A stretch of 64,000 nucleotides of DNA from Chryseomonas sp014190935 (GTDB lineage Bacteria > Pseudomonadota > Gammaproteobacteria > Pseudomonadales > Pseudomonadaceae). The position numbers and the translations under genes were made by a program. The notes beneath the pieces are model-generated. The model searched no databases. It had not been told where the DNA came from and saw only the letters and a program-made list of their open reading frames with translations. Below are positions 26,113 to 35,302 of this stretch, piece after piece; positions within the stretch are counted from its first letter, which is position 1; the number at the start of each line of letters is the position of its first letter. The DNA is taken from the NCBI RefSeq assembly GCF_014190935.1, contig NZ_JACHVV010000001.1, positions 434,001 to 498,000 of the forward strand, given 5' to 3'.

Positions 26113-26487
26113 ATGAATCGCCAGCGCGTATTGGTCGCCGAAGATGAGCCTGTCCTGCTGGATCTGTTGCAGGAACTGTTCGAGGGGTGGGGTTATCAGG
26201 TGCATGCCTTCGGCAGTGCCGATGCCGCCTGTGCCTTTCTGCAGGACGAGCAGCCGCAGCTGGATCTGCTCTTCACCGATGTGCGCATGCCGGGAATCCT
26301 GAGCGGCGTGGACCTGGCGCTGCAGGCACGGGGGCGGCAGGCCAATCTGCCCATTGTCATCACCTCGGGCTATTGCGACGACAATCCCGCTCGCGCGGCG
26401 CGGGCGACCTTTCTGCCCAAACCCTGGGATCTGGAGGCGTTGCACCGCAGTTGCCCGCTACCCGGCCGGCAATCGCACTACGCCTAG
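26113..26487 (+). CDS. Single-domain response regulator (receiver only)
   Basis: A 124-residue CheY-like receiver with no output domain. Acidic pair E10-D11 (VLVAEDEP), phospho-acceptor Asp56 (LLFTDVRMPG), the conserved Ser of ITSGY and the Lys of LPKPW are all present. It diverges from the HisKA_2 kinase. Kinases of that kind often pair with single receivers that pass phosphate on or act by protein contact. The downstream tRNA-Asn is on the opposite strand. Confidence 0.88.
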   Translation: MNRQRVLVAEDEPVLLDLLQELFEGWGYQVHAFGSADAACAFLQDEQPQLDLLFTDVRMPGILSGVDLALQARGRQANLPIVITSGYCDDNPARAARATFLPKPWDLEALHRSCPLPGRQSHYA

Positions 26488-26527
26488 GCCCTCTGCCAAC
26501 TCAGGTAGCCGGCAAACTGCGCCCATG

Positions 26528-26562
26528 AAAAAGCCCGTAGCGGTTACCCGCTACGGGCTTTT
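26528..26562 (-). terminator. Rho-independent terminator of tRNA-Asn
   Basis: A 13-base perfect stem, AAGCCCGTAGCGG (26531-26543) with CCGCTACGGGCTT (26548-26560), and a 4-base loop. Read on the minus strand the stem ends in a T-run. It lies 8 bases after the tRNA 3' end. The shape also works in the other direction for the response regulator gene. Confidence 0.88.
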
Positions 26563-26569
26563 CAGATTT

Positions 26570-26645
26570 TGGCTCCGCGACCTGGACTCGAACCAGGGAC
26601 CCAATGATTAACAGTCATTTGCTCTACCGACTGAGCTATCGCGGA
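26570..26645 (-). tRNA. tRNA-Asn (anticodon GTT)
   Basis: 76 bases with a complete cloverleaf. Acceptor arms TCCGCGA and TCGCGGA pair, the D-arm is GCTCAGTCGGTAGAGC, the anticodon loop reads CTGTTAA with GTT, and the T-arm is CTGGTTCGAGTCCAG. The 3' GCCA is encoded. No integrase or repeated tRNA 3' end is visible nearby, so it does not look like an occupied island site. Confidence 0.97.
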
Positions 26646-26727
26646 ACAACGGAGCGTATCTTACTGATAGATAACGGGAAGTCAAGCCTCGGCAGCGTCT
26701 CGAAAAGGCGCTGCCGCAAGCGCCGTC

Positions 26728-27930
26728 TTAGCCCTTCAGGACGGCGGCGATGGCCTGGACGGTCGGTGGCAGATTGCGCTCGTTCAACGCCGCTACGCAG
26801 ATGCGTCCGGTGCTGACCGCATAGATGCCGAATTCGCTTTTCAGCCGCTCGACCTGCTCGGCGGTGAGGCCGGAGTAGGAGAACATGCCACGCTGGGCGT
26901 TGACGAAGGCGAAGTCGCGAGTGGCGCCAGCGGCGGCCAGGCCTTCCACCAGGGCGTTGCGCATGGCGCGGATGCGCTGGCGCATTTCGCCCAGTTCGGC
27001 TTCCCACAGGGCGCGCAATTCGGGATTGCTCAGCACGCTGGCGACGATGGTGGCGCCATGGGTCGGCGGGTTGGAGTAGTTGGTGCGGATCACGCGCTTG
27101 ACCTGGGACAGCACCCGGGCGCTTTCCTCGCGGCTCTCGCTGACCAGGGTCAGGGCGCCGACCCGCTCGCCGTACAGCGAGAAGGATTTGGAGAAGGAAC
27201 TGGAGACCAGGAAGGTCAGACCGGACTCGGCGAACAGGCGTACCGCCTGGGCGTCTTCCTCGATGCCGTCGCCAAAGCCCTGGTAGGCGATGTCGAGGAA
27301 GGGCACCAGGTTGCGTGCCTTGACCACGTCCAGCACCGCCTGCCAGTCGGCCGGCTGCAGATCGACGCCGGTGGGGTTGTGGCAGCAGGCATGCAGCACC
27401 ACCACCGAGCGCTCCGGCAGCGCCTGGAGATCGGCCAGGAAGCCTTCGCGATTCAGGCCGTTGCTGGCGGCGTCGTAGTAGCGATAGTTCTGCACGGGGA
27501 AGCCGGCGCTTTCGAACAGCGCACGGTGGTTTTCCCAGCTCGGGTCGCTGATGGCGACCACGGCATCCGGCAGCAGCCGCTTGAGGAAGTCGGCGCCGAT
27601 CTTCAGCGCACCGGTGCCGCCAACCGCCTGCACGGTGATGGCGCGGCCTTCGCGCACCAGGCTCGACTCGGCACCGAACAGCAGGTGTTGCACGGCTTGG
27701 TCGTAGGCGGCGATGCCCTCGATGGGCAGGTAGCCGCGCGGCGCCTGGGCGGCCACGCGCTGCTTCTCGGCCTCGGCCACGGCGCGCAACAGCGGAATGC
27801 GGCCCTGCTCGTCGTAGTAGACCCCCACGCCCAGATTGACCTTGTGCGGACGGGCATCGGCGTTATAGGCCTCGTTCAGGCCAAGGATGGGGTCACGGGG
27901 TGCCATTTCGACGGCGGAGAACAAACTCAT
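26728..27930 (-). CDS. Aromatic amino acid / aspartate aminotransferase
   Basis: A class-I PLP aminotransferase of 400 residues, usual for the TyrB/AspC/PhhC group. The start MSLFSAVEMAPRDPILGL is the classic family N-terminus; a 90-codon upstream extension into the uvrB promoter was rejected. SSSFSKSFSLYGERVG carries the PLP Lys, HACCHNPTG contacts the cofactor, and RVIRTNYSNPP carries the substrate Arg region. It catalyses the last amination in Tyr and Phe synthesis or the first step of their breakdown. It is divergent from uvrB, a pairing conserved in pseudomonads. Confidence 0.9.
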   Translation of the reverse strand: MSLFSAVEMAPRDPILGLNEAYNADARPHKVNLGVGVYYDEQGRIPLLRAVAEAEKQRVAAQAPRGYLPIEGIAAYDQAVQHLLFGAESSLVREGRAITVQAVGGTGALKIGADFLKRLLPDAVVAISDPSWENHRALFESAGFPVQNYRYYDAASNGLNREGFLADLQALPERSVVVLHACCHNPTGVDLQPADWQAVLDVVKARNLVPFLDIAYQGFGDGIEEDAQAVRLFAESGLTFLVSSSFSKSFSLYGERVGALTLVSESREESARVLSQVKRVIRTNYSNPPTHGATIVASVLSNPELRALWEAELGEMRQRIRAMRNALVEGLAAAGATRDFAFVNAQRGMFSYSGLTAEQVERLKSEFGIYAVSTGRICVAALNERNLPPTVQAIAAVLKG

Positions 27931-28177
27931 GGGGCAGGGGCTCGAATGAGGGGTGAAGGGAAGGGCGGAACGCTCAGGAAGCGGAAGTATAGCCCCCTGC
28001 AGGCGCCATCGCGACCCGACCTCCGTCGGAGTTTTCCTGACGTGCGGCGGCGCAGGCGGATTGCAAAAGGGCGCTTGCGACCTCATCTGGGTGGTTCCAG
28101 TCCTTTCCTCGTCCGCATCGCCCCGACCCCCGGCCGGCGCGGTGTCGTCCGTGCATTTCCGCGCTATTGAGGCAGCC

Positions 28178-30187
28178 ATGTCCGCATTCCAGCTCTCCAC
28201 CCGCTACACCCCGGCCGGCGACCAGCCCGAAGCCATTCGCCAGATGGTGGAAGGCCTGGAAGCAGGGCTGTCGCACCAGACCCTGCTCGGCGTGACCGGC
28301 TCGGGCAAGACCTTCAGCATCGCCAACGTCATCGCCCAGGTGCAGCGCCCGACCATGGTGCTGGCGCCGAACAAGACCCTGGCCGCCCAGCTCTATGGCG
28401 AATTCAAGGCCTTCTTCCCGAACAACTCGGTGGAGTACTTCGTCTCCTACTACGACTACTACCAGCCGGAAGCCTACGTGCCCTCGTCGGACACCTTCAT
28501 CGAGAAGGACTCGTCCATCAACGACCATATCGAGCAGATGCGCCTGTCCGCCACCAAGGCGCTGCTGGAGCGCAAGGACGCCATCATCGTCGCCTCGGTG
28601 TCCTCCATCTACGGCCTGGGCAGTCCCGAGGCCTACCTGAAGATGGTCCTGCACCTGGATCGCGGCGACCGCATCGACCAGCGCACCATCCTGCGCCGGC
28701 TGGCCGAGCTGCAGTACAGCCGCAATGACATGGAATTCGCCCGCGCGACCTTCCGGGTACGCGGCGACGTCATCGACATCTTCCCTGCGGAATCCGACCT
28801 GGAAGCAGTGCGCATCGAACTGTTCGACGACGAGGTGGAAAGCCTGTCGGCCTTCGATCCGTTGACTGGCGAGGTGATCCGCAAGCTGCCGCGCTTCACC
28901 TTCTATCCCAAGACCCACTACGCCACCCCGCGCGAGACCCTGCTGGGCGCCATCGAGAACATCAAGCTGGAGCTCGCCGATCGCCTGGAATGGCTGCGCA
29001 GCCAGAATCGCCTGCTCGAAGCCCAGCGCCTGGAGCAGCGCACCCGCTTCGACCTGGAGATGATCCTCGAACTGGGCTATTGCAACGGCATCGAGAACTA
29101 CAGCCGCTACCTGTCCGGGCGTGGTCCGGGCGAGCCGCCGCCGACCCTCTATGACTATCTGCCGAGCAATGCCCTGCTGGTGATCGACGAATCCCACGTC
29201 ACCGTTCCGCAGATCGGCGCCATGTTCAAGGGCGACCGCTCGCGCAAGGAAACCTTGGTCGAGTACGGCTTCCGCCTGCCCTCGGCGCTGGACAACCGGC
29301 CTCTGAAGTTCGAGGAGTGGGAAGCCGGGGCGCCCCAGACCATCTTCGTCTCGGCCACCCCCGGTCCCTACGAGGAAGAGCACGCCGGCCGCGTGGTCGA
29401 GCAGGTGGTGCGACCCACCGGCCTGGTCGATCCGATCATCGAGATCCGTCCGGCCACCACCCAGGTGGACGACCTGCTCTCCGAGATCCGCCTGCGGGTG
29501 GCCCAGGAGGAGCGGGTGCTCTGTACCACCCTGACCAAGCGCATGGCCGAGGACCTGACCGACTACCTGGCCGACCACGATGTGCGGGTGCGCTACCTGC
29601 ACTCCGACATCGACACCGTGGAGCGGGTGGAGATCATCCGCGACCTGCGCCTGGGCACCTTCGACGTCCTGGTAGGCATCAACCTGCTGCGCGAAGGCCT
29701 GGACATGCCGGAAGTCTCCCTGGTGGCGGTGCTCGACGCCGACAAGGAAGGCTTCCTGCGTTCCGAGCGTTCGCTGATCCAGACCATCGGCCGGGCCGCG
29801 CGCAACCTCAACGGCAAGGCCATCCTCTATGCCGACAACATGACCGGCTCCATGCAGCGCGCCATCGACGAGACCGAACGGCGACGCAACAAGCAGCTGG
29901 CCTTCAACGAAGAACACGGCATCGTGCCCCAGGGCATCAAGAAGGACATCCGCGACATCATGGAAGGCGCCGCGGCCCCGGGTGCCAAGGGCAAGCGCCG
30001 AGTGGCCAAGGCCGCCGAGGACCAGGGCGAATACGCCGCCGAACTGCGCTCGCCGAGCGAGATCGGCAAGCGCATCCGCCAGCTCGAAGAGAAGATGCTG
30101 CAACTGGCGCGCGACCTGCAGTTCGAGTCCGCCGCCCAGCTGCGCGACGAGATCCAGGCCCTGCGCGAGCGTCTCGTGCAAGTCTGA
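28178..30187 (+). CDS. uvrB: Excinuclease ABC subunit B
   Basis: A 669-residue DNA damage recognition helicase of nucleotide excision repair. Walker A GVTGSGKT is at residues 38-45, and the YYDYYQPEAYVP segment of the beta-hairpin lies near 91-102. DESH (helicase motif II) and the late QTIGRAARN (motif VI) are present, and a C-terminal UVR motif (LEEKMLQLARDLQFESAAQLRDE region) contacts UvrC. The start MSAFQLSTRYTPAGDQP matches the family; earlier in-frame codons lack a ribosome site. No clear LexA box was seen in the 247-base divergent region. Confidence 0.96.
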   Translation: MSAFQLSTRYTPAGDQPEAIRQMVEGLEAGLSHQTLLGVTGSGKTFSIANVIAQVQRPTMVLAPNKTLAAQLYGEFKAFFPNNSVEYFVSYYDYYQPEAYVPSSDTFIEKDSSINDHIEQMRLSATKALLERKDAIIVASVSSIYGLGSPEAYLKMVLHLDRGDRIDQRTILRRLAELQYSRNDMEFARATFRVRGDVIDIFPAESDLEAVRIELFDDEVESLSAFDPLTGEVIRKLPRFTFYPKTHYATPRETLLGAIENIKLELADRLEWLRSQNRLLEAQRLEQRTRFDLEMILELGYCNGIENYSRYLSGRGPGEPPPTLYDYLPSNALLVIDESHVTVPQIGAMFKGDRSRKETLVEYGFRLPSALDNRPLKFEEWEAGAPQTIFVSATPGPYEEEHAGRVVEQVVRPTGLVDPIIEIRPATTQVDDLLSEIRLRVAQEERVLCTTLTKRMAEDLTDYLADHDVRVRYLHSDIDTVERVEIIRDLRLGTFDVLVGINLLREGLDMPEVSLVAVLDADKEGFLRSERSLIQTIGRAARNLNGKAILYADNMTGSMQRAIDETERRRNKQLAFNEEHGIVPQGIKKDIRDIMEGAAAPGAKGKRRVAKAAEDQGEYAAELRSPSEIGKRIRQLEEKMLQLARDLQFESAAQLRDEIQALRERLVQV

Positions 30188-30267
30188 GGCTATGGCCCAA
30201 CTGGCAGCGCCGGCCCCGGCGCTGCTACCATTCCGCCTTTGCCCCTTCGCGTTTCTCGAGAAAGCCG

Positions 30268-31749
30268 ATGACCACCGTTCGCACGCGCATCGCGCCGTCG
30301 CCCACCGGCGACCCGCATGTCGGTACCGCCTATATTGCCCTGTTCAACCTCTGCTTTGCCCGTCAGCACGGCGGTCAGTTCATTCTGCGCATCGAGGATA
30401 CCGACCAGGTCCGCTCGACCCGCGAATCCGAACAGCAGATCTACGACGCCCTGCGCTGGCTGGGCATCGAATGGGACGAGGGCCCGGACGTCGGTGGCCC
30501 GCACGGTCCCTATCGGCAGAGCGAGCGCGGCGAGATCTACTGGAAGTACGCCCGGGAGCTGGTGGAGAAGGGTCATGCCTTCCTCTGTTTCGCCACCCCG
30601 GAAGAACTCGACCAGATGCGCGCCGAACAGCAGGCGCGCGGCGAGACCCCACGCTACGACGGGCGCGGCCTGCGCCTGTCCCGGGAAGAGGTGCAGCAGC
30701 GCCTGGACGCCGGTCAGCCCTATGTGATCCGCATGAAGGTGCCGGAGGAGGGCGTCTGCGTCGTCCCCGACCTGCTGCGCGGCGATGTCGAGATCCCCTG
30801 GGATCGCATGGACATGCAGGTGCTGATGAAGGCCGACGGCCTGCCCACCTACTTCCTCGCCAACGTGGTCGACGACCACCTGATGGGCATCACCCACGTC
30901 CTGCGCGGCGAAGAGTGGCTGCCCTCGGCGCCCAAGCTGATCAAGCTCTACGAATACTTCGGCTGGGAGCAGCCGCAGCTGTGCTACATGCCACTGCTGC
31001 GCAATCCCGACAAGAGCAAGCTCTCCAAGCGCAAGAACCCCACCTCGGTGACCTTCTATCAGCGCATGGGCTACCTGCCCGAAGCCATGCTCAACTACCT
31101 CGGTCGCATGGGCTGGTCCATGCCCGACGAGCGCGAGAAATTCACCCTGGACGAGATGGTCGAGCATTTCGACCTCCAGCGCGTCTCCCTGGGCGGTCCG
31201 ATCTTCGACGTCGAGAAGCTCTCCTGGCTCAACGGCCAGTGGCTGCGCGAGCTGAGCCCCGAGCGCTTCGCCGCCGAGGTGCAGCAGTGGGCGCTCAATC
31301 CCGAGTACCTGCTCAAGATCGCCCCGCTGGTGCAGCAGCGGGTCGAGACCTTCAGTCAGATCGCCCCGCTGGCCGGCTTCTTCTTCAGCGGCGCCCTGAA
31401 TCTGGATCCGGCGCTGTTCCAGCACAAGAAGCTGTCCGCCGACCAGGTCCGCCTGGTCATGCAGCTGCTGCTGTGGAAGCTCGAAGCCCTGCGCCAGTGG
31501 GACAAGGAGCGCATCACCGCGGTGATCCAGGCGGTCGCCGAGCACCAGCAGCTCAAGCTGCGCGACGTCATGCCGCTGCTGTTCGCCGCCATCACCGGCC
31601 AGGCCAGTTCGGTCTCGGTGCTGGATGCCATGGAAATCCTCGGTCCGGACCTCACTCGCTTCCGCCTGCGCCAGGCGGTCGAGCTGCTGGGTGCGCCCTC
31701 CAAGAAGGAAACCAAGGAGTGGGAGAAGCTGCTGGCCGAACTCGGCTGA
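30268..31749 (+). CDS. gltX: Glutamyl-tRNA synthetase
   Basis: A 493-residue class-I aminoacyl-tRNA synthetase. The HIGH-type motif is PSPTGDPHVG at residues 10-19 and the KMSKS-type loop is KSKLSKR at 249-255. Charges tRNA-Glu (and tRNA-Gln in organisms with GatCAB). The start MTTVRTRIAPSPTG was chosen because the family begins there; a long open frame further upstream is a shadow of uvrB. It follows uvrB by 80 bases on the same strand. Confidence 0.95.
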   Translation: MTTVRTRIAPSPTGDPHVGTAYIALFNLCFARQHGGQFILRIEDTDQVRSTRESEQQIYDALRWLGIEWDEGPDVGGPHGPYRQSERGEIYWKYARELVEKGHAFLCFATPEELDQMRAEQQARGETPRYDGRGLRLSREEVQQRLDAGQPYVIRMKVPEEGVCVVPDLLRGDVEIPWDRMDMQVLMKADGLPTYFLANVVDDHLMGITHVLRGEEWLPSAPKLIKLYEYFGWEQPQLCYMPLLRNPDKSKLSKRKNPTSVTFYQRMGYLPEAMLNYLGRMGWSMPDEREKFTLDEMVEHFDLQRVSLGGPIFDVEKLSWLNGQWLRELSPERFAAEVQQWALNPEYLLKIAPLVQQRVETFSQIAPLAGFFFSGALNLDPALFQHKKLSADQVRLVMQLLLWKLEALRQWDKERITAVIQAVAEHQQLKLRDVMPLLFAAITGQASSVSVLDAMEILGPDLTRFRLRQAVELLGAPSKKETKEWEKLLAELG

Positions 31750-31800
31750 CAGCCTCCCGGCCGATCCCGTCTTTGGGGTCGGCTTCCCCCGCGCGCCAGG

Positions 31801-32421
31801 ATGGCCCCCATGACCTCCGTGACTCCCCAGCGGCACAACCTGCTCGAAGACGTGCTGGCCCTGCTCAGCGCGACCCTGATGATCGCCCTGGCGGTCAATC
31901 TCTATCGCCAGGCCGGCCTGCTCACCGGCGGTACCGCGGGCCTGGCCTTTCTTGCCCAGTACGGCACGCGCCTTTCCTTCGGTCAGGCCTTCTTCCTTAT
32001 CAACCTGCCGTTCTACTGGCTGGCCGTGCGGCGCATGGGCTGGGCCTTTACCTTGCGGACCCTGGCGGCCGTGACCCTGGTGTCGCTGCTGACCGAGTTG
32101 ACCCCGCACTTCATCGCCTTCAGTGCCCTGCAACCCCTCTATGCCGCCGTGGTGGGCGGCGTACTGATGGGCGTGGGGCTGCTGATCCTATTCCGTCATC
32201 AGGCCAGCCTGGGCGGCATCAACATCGCCGTGCTCTATCTGCAGCAGCGCTATGGCTGGCGCGCGGGCAAGGTGCAGATGGGCATCGATTGCCTGATCGT
32301 CCTGCTGGCGCTGTGGGTCGTCGAGCCCGGCGCCATCCTCGTCTCGATCCTGGGCGCCGTGATCCTCAATCTGACCCTGGCGATCAACCATCGGCCGGGG
32401 CGTTACAGCGCCATCAGCTAG
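31801..32421 (+). CDS. YitT family membrane protein
   Basis: A 206-residue integral membrane protein with about five or six helices. Family features are GLLTGGTAGLAFL after helix 1, FFLINLPFYWLAVRRMG and RHQASLGGINI. The function of YitT/DUF161 proteins is not established; some are thought to export small molecules. The ATG at 31801 has no clear ribosome site and a Met three codons on (31810) is possible. It sits between gltX and hisC, where characterised pseudomonads usually carry other genes (gyrA, serC and pheA precede hisC there). Confidence 0.82.
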   Translation: MAPMTSVTPQRHNLLEDVLALLSATLMIALAVNLYRQAGLLTGGTAGLAFLAQYGTRLSFGQAFFLINLPFYWLAVRRMGWAFTLRTLAAVTLVSLLTELTPHFIAFSALQPLYAAVVGGVLMGVGLLILFRHQASLGGINIAVLYLQQRYGWRAGKVQMGIDCLIVLLALWVVEPGAILVSILGAVILNLTLAINHRPGRYSAIS

Positions 32422-32534
32422 GGGCTTTCCGTCGCGCAGGCGCAACTTCGATTGGTCCGCGACCCGCCTTGGCTTTAAGATGGCGCCCATTTTCGGCGGC
32501 CCAGCCGTCGTCATCGCAAGTTGAAGAGGTCTCC

Positions 32535-33647
32535 ATGAGCTGCGATTTCCTGGCACAAGCCCTTCCCGGCGTACAGAAACTTTCGCCCTACGTGCCCGGC
32601 AAGCCCGTCGATGAACTGGCCCGTGAACTGGGCATGGCGCCTGCCAGCATCGTCAAGCTCGCCAGCAACGAGAACCCGCTCGGCCCCAGCGCCAAGGCCC
32701 TCGAAGCCATTCGCGCCGAACTGGCCGAGCTGACCCGCTATCCCGATGGCGGCGGTTTCGATCTCAAGCAGGCCCTGAGCCAGAGGTTCGGCGTGGCGGC
32801 CCAGGGCATCACCCTGGGCAACGGCTCCAACGACATCCTCGAGCTGGTCGCCCGTGCCTACCTGGCGCCCGGCTACAACGCCGTGTTCAGCGAGCACGCC
32901 TTCGCCGTCTATCCGCTGGTGACCCTGGCGATCGGTGCCGAAGGCCGCAGCGTCCCGGCCAAGGACTACGGGCATGACCTCGACGCCATGCTCGCCGCCA
33001 TCGATGCCGATACCCGGGTGGTCTTTGTCGCCAACCCCAACAACCCCACGGGTACCTGGTTCGACAGCGAGGCGCTGGCCCGCTTCCTCGCCCGCGTACC
33101 CGAACACGTCCTGGTGGTGCTGGACGAGGCCTACATCGAATACGCCGAGGGCGACGAGCTGCCGGACGGCCTGGCGTTCCTGGCCCAGTACCCCAACCTC
33201 ATCGTCTCGCGGACCTTCTCCAAGGCCTATGGCCTGGCCGCCCTGCGCGTCGGCTATGCCTTCTCCTCGCCGACCGTGGCCGACGTCCTCAATCGGGTAC
33301 GCCAGCCGTTCAACGTCAACAGCCTGGCCCAGGCCGCGGCCTGTGCGGCCCTGGCCGACAGCGACTACCTGGCCCGCAGCCGGGCCCTCAACGATGCCGG
33401 CATGGCCCAGCTGGAAGCCGGTTTCCGCGAACTGGACCTCAAGTGGATTCCCTCCCGTGGCAATTTCATCGCCGTGGACCTGGGGCGCGACGCCGCGCCG
33501 ATCAACCAGGGATTGCTGCAGGAGGGTGTCATCGTGCGACCCGTCGCCGGCTATGGCATGCCGACCTTCCTGCGCGTCTCCATCGGCACCGATGCGGAAA
33601 ACGCCCGTTTCCTGGCGGCGCTGAGCAAGGTCCTGGGTCGTGGCTGA
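32535..33647 (+). CDS. hisC: Histidinol-phosphate aminotransferase
   Basis: A class-I/II PLP aminotransferase of 370 residues. NENPLGPS near residue 40, ANPNNPTGTW and DEAYIEY bind the cofactor, RTFSKAYGLAALRVGY holds Lys230, and RPVAGYGMPTFLRVSIG ends the protein as in HisC. Acts in histidine synthesis, and this clade (HisC2 or HisHb) may also aminate aromatic keto acids. GAAGAGGT precedes the ATG. tyrA starts 8 bases before its stop, so the pair is coupled, as in the known Pseudomonas aromatic supraoperon. Confidence 0.93.
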   Translation: MSCDFLAQALPGVQKLSPYVPGKPVDELARELGMAPASIVKLASNENPLGPSAKALEAIRAELAELTRYPDGGGFDLKQALSQRFGVAAQGITLGNGSNDILELVARAYLAPGYNAVFSEHAFAVYPLVTLAIGAEGRSVPAKDYGHDLDAMLAAIDADTRVVFVANPNNPTGTWFDSEALARFLARVPEHVLVVLDEAYIEYAEGDELPDGLAFLAQYPNLIVSRTFSKAYGLAALRVGYAFSSPTVADVLNRVRQPFNVNSLAQAAACAALADSDYLARSRALNDAGMAQLEAGFRELDLKWIPSRGNFIAVDLGRDAAPINQGLLQEGVIVRPVAGYGMPTFLRVSIGTDAENARFLAALSKVLGRG

Positions 33648-34587
33648 AGTGGCCAACCCCCTGATCGAACGTCTCGTCGTTGTCGGCCTGGGCCTGATCG
33701 GCGGCTCCTTCGCCAAGGGCGCCCGCGCCAGTGGGCTCTGCCGTGAGGTCGTCGGGGTCGATCGCGATCCCGAGACCCGCCGGCTGGCGGTCGAACTGGG
33801 CGTCGTCGACCGCTGCGTCGCCGACCTCGGTGATGCCTGCCCGGGTGCCGACGTCATCCAGCTCGCCGTGCCCATCCTGGCCATGGAACGGGTGCTGGCC
33901 GATCTTGCGGCCTTGCCGCTGCAGGGTGCCATCCTCACCGACGTCGGCAGCGCCAAGGGTAACGTGGTGCGCGCCGCTCGCCAGGCCTTCGCCGGCCAGT
34001 CGCTGCGCTTCGTGCCGGGTCATCCCATCGCCGGCTCCGAGCGCAGTGGCGTCACCGCGGCCAATGCGGCGCTGTTCAACCGGCACAAGGTCATCCTCAC
34101 GCCCCTGGAAGAGACCCTGGCGGCCGATCTGGACAAGGTCGACCAGCTCTGGCGCGCCATAGGGGCTGATGTCGAGCACATGACCGTCGAGCATCACGAC
34201 CAGGTCCTCGCCGCCACCAGCCACCTGCCGCACCTGCTGGCCTTCAATCTGGTGGATTCCCTGGCCAAGCGCAGCGAAAACCGCGAGATCTTCCATTACG
34301 CTGCCGGCGGTTTCCGCGACTTCACCCGCATCGCCGGCAGTGATCCGACCATGTGGCACGACATCTTCATCGCCAATCGCGAAGCCGTGCTGCAGGCCCT
34401 GGACACCTATCGCGCCGATCTCGACGAACTGCGTGGCGCCATCCAGGCCGGCGATGGTCAGTTCCTCATGGAGGTGCTGACCCATGCGCGTGGCGCGCGC
34501 GAATATTTCGGGCGCATCCTCGCCAGTCGTACCCAGGCCGGCGCCCAGGTCGTCGTCCATCAATCTCTTACGGAGGGGCACTCATGA
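33640..34587 (+). CDS. tyrA: Prephenate dehydrogenase, stand-alone (no AroA domain)
   Basis: A 315-residue NAD-dependent enzyme converting prephenate to 4-hydroxyphenylpyruvate (tyrosine synthesis). The Rossmann motif GLGLIGG is at residues 16-22. The catalytic region contains PGHPIAGSERSG and the helical C-terminal half has HHDQVLAATSHLPH. It starts with GTG and overlaps hisC by 8 bases. In P. aeruginosa and relatives the protein continues into EPSP synthase (AroA), giving about 746 residues. Here the frame stops at a TGA that overlaps the cmk ATG, so the AroA half is absent. Confidence 0.93.
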   Translation: MAEVANPLIERLVVVGLGLIGGSFAKGARASGLCREVVGVDRDPETRRLAVELGVVDRCVADLGDACPGADVIQLAVPILAMERVLADLAALPLQGAILTDVGSAKGNVVRAARQAFAGQSLRFVPGHPIAGSERSGVTAANAALFNRHKVILTPLEETLAADLDKVDQLWRAIGADVEHMTVEHHDQVLAATSHLPHLLAFNLVDSLAKRSENREIFHYAAGGFRDFTRIAGSDPTMWHDIFIANREAVLQALDTYRADLDELRGAIQAGDGQFLMEVLTHARGAREYFGRILASRTQAGAQVVVHQSLTEGHS

Positions 34588-35270
34588 GCAGTACCGCACC
34601 CGTCATCACCCTCGATGGCCCCGGCGGTTCGGGGAAGGGCACCCTTGCGGCGCTGGTCGCCCGCCAGCTGGGCTGGAACCTGCTGGATTCCGGCGCGCTC
34701 TACCGCCTGCTGGCCTTCGCTGCCCGCAACCATGGCGTGGACTACACCAACGAGGAGTCGCTCAAGTTGCTGGCGGCCCATCTGGACGTCCAGTTCCTTG
34801 CCGGGCATGAGCACGGCCAGCGCATCATCCTCGAAGGCGAGGATGTCACCGACGTCATCCGTACCGAGGAAGTCGGCGCCGGCGCCTCCCAGGTCGCCAC
34901 CCTGCCCGCCGTCCGCGATGCCCTGCTGCAGCGCCAGCAGGCGTTCCGCGAGGCGCCCGGTCTGGTCGCCGATGGTCGGGACATGGGCACCGTGGTGTTT
35001 CCGGATGCCGAGCTGAAGATCTTTCTGACCGCCGGTGCCGAGGAACGGGCACAGAGGCGTTATCTTCAGTTGAAGCAGAAGGGCGAAAATGTTAGCTTGC
35101 CTGCCCTCCTGGAAGAGATCCGTGAGCGGGACGCCCGCGATAGTCAGCGTAGCGTTGCTCCGCTCAAGCCGGCCGACGACGCCGTCGAGCTGGATTCCAC
35201 GCATCTCTCCATACAACAGGTATTGGAACGCATCCTGACCCTGGCCGCCGAACGCGACCTGGCGGGATGA
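34584..35270 (+). CDS. cmk: Cytidylate kinase
   Basis: A 228-residue nucleoside monophosphate kinase (CMP/dCMP to CDP/dCDP). The P-loop GPGGSGKGT is at residues 12-20, LDSGALYR binds CMP, and ADGRDMGTVVFPDA is the family signature. The ATG shares four bases with the tyrA stop (ATGA) and GGAGG lies 9 bases upstream. It is the usual neighbour of rpsA. The last codons contain a 16-base stretch that recurs just before the rpsA start. Confidence 0.94.
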   Translation: MSSTAPVITLDGPGGSGKGTLAALVARQLGWNLLDSGALYRLLAFAARNHGVDYTNEESLKLLAAHLDVQFLAGHEHGQRIILEGEDVTDVIRTEEVGAGASQVATLPAVRDALLQRQQAFREAPGLVADGRDMGTVVFPDAELKIFLTAGAEERAQRRYLQLKQKGENVSLPALLEEIRERDARDSQRSVAPLKPADDAVELDSTHLSIQQVLERILTLAAERDLAG

Positions 35271-35302
35271 AGGCCGAGACTCATCCGAGTCGTCGGTGAA
35301 AG

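Noticed and set aside
26570..26645. tRNA-Asn as an integration site
   Set aside because: No integrase, no second copy of the tRNA 3' end, and the flanking genes are core genes in a familiar order.
27931..28177. LexA (SOS) box upstream of uvrB
   Set aside because: I looked for CTG-N10-CAG; the nearest pairs have spacings of 8 or 13 bases, so no box is claimed.
27974..30181. Minus-strand open frame of about 735 codons opposite uvrB
   Set aside because: It mirrors uvrB codon for codon, has a low-complexity Gly/His/Leu/Gln composition, shows no family motif and no ribosome site. GC-rich third positions in the real gene create such shadows.
29982..32534. Plus-strand frame running from the uvrB end through gltX into hisC
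   Set aside because: Only the hisC part (from 32535) has family motifs. The upstream part is an Arg/Ala/Pro-rich shadow of gltX.
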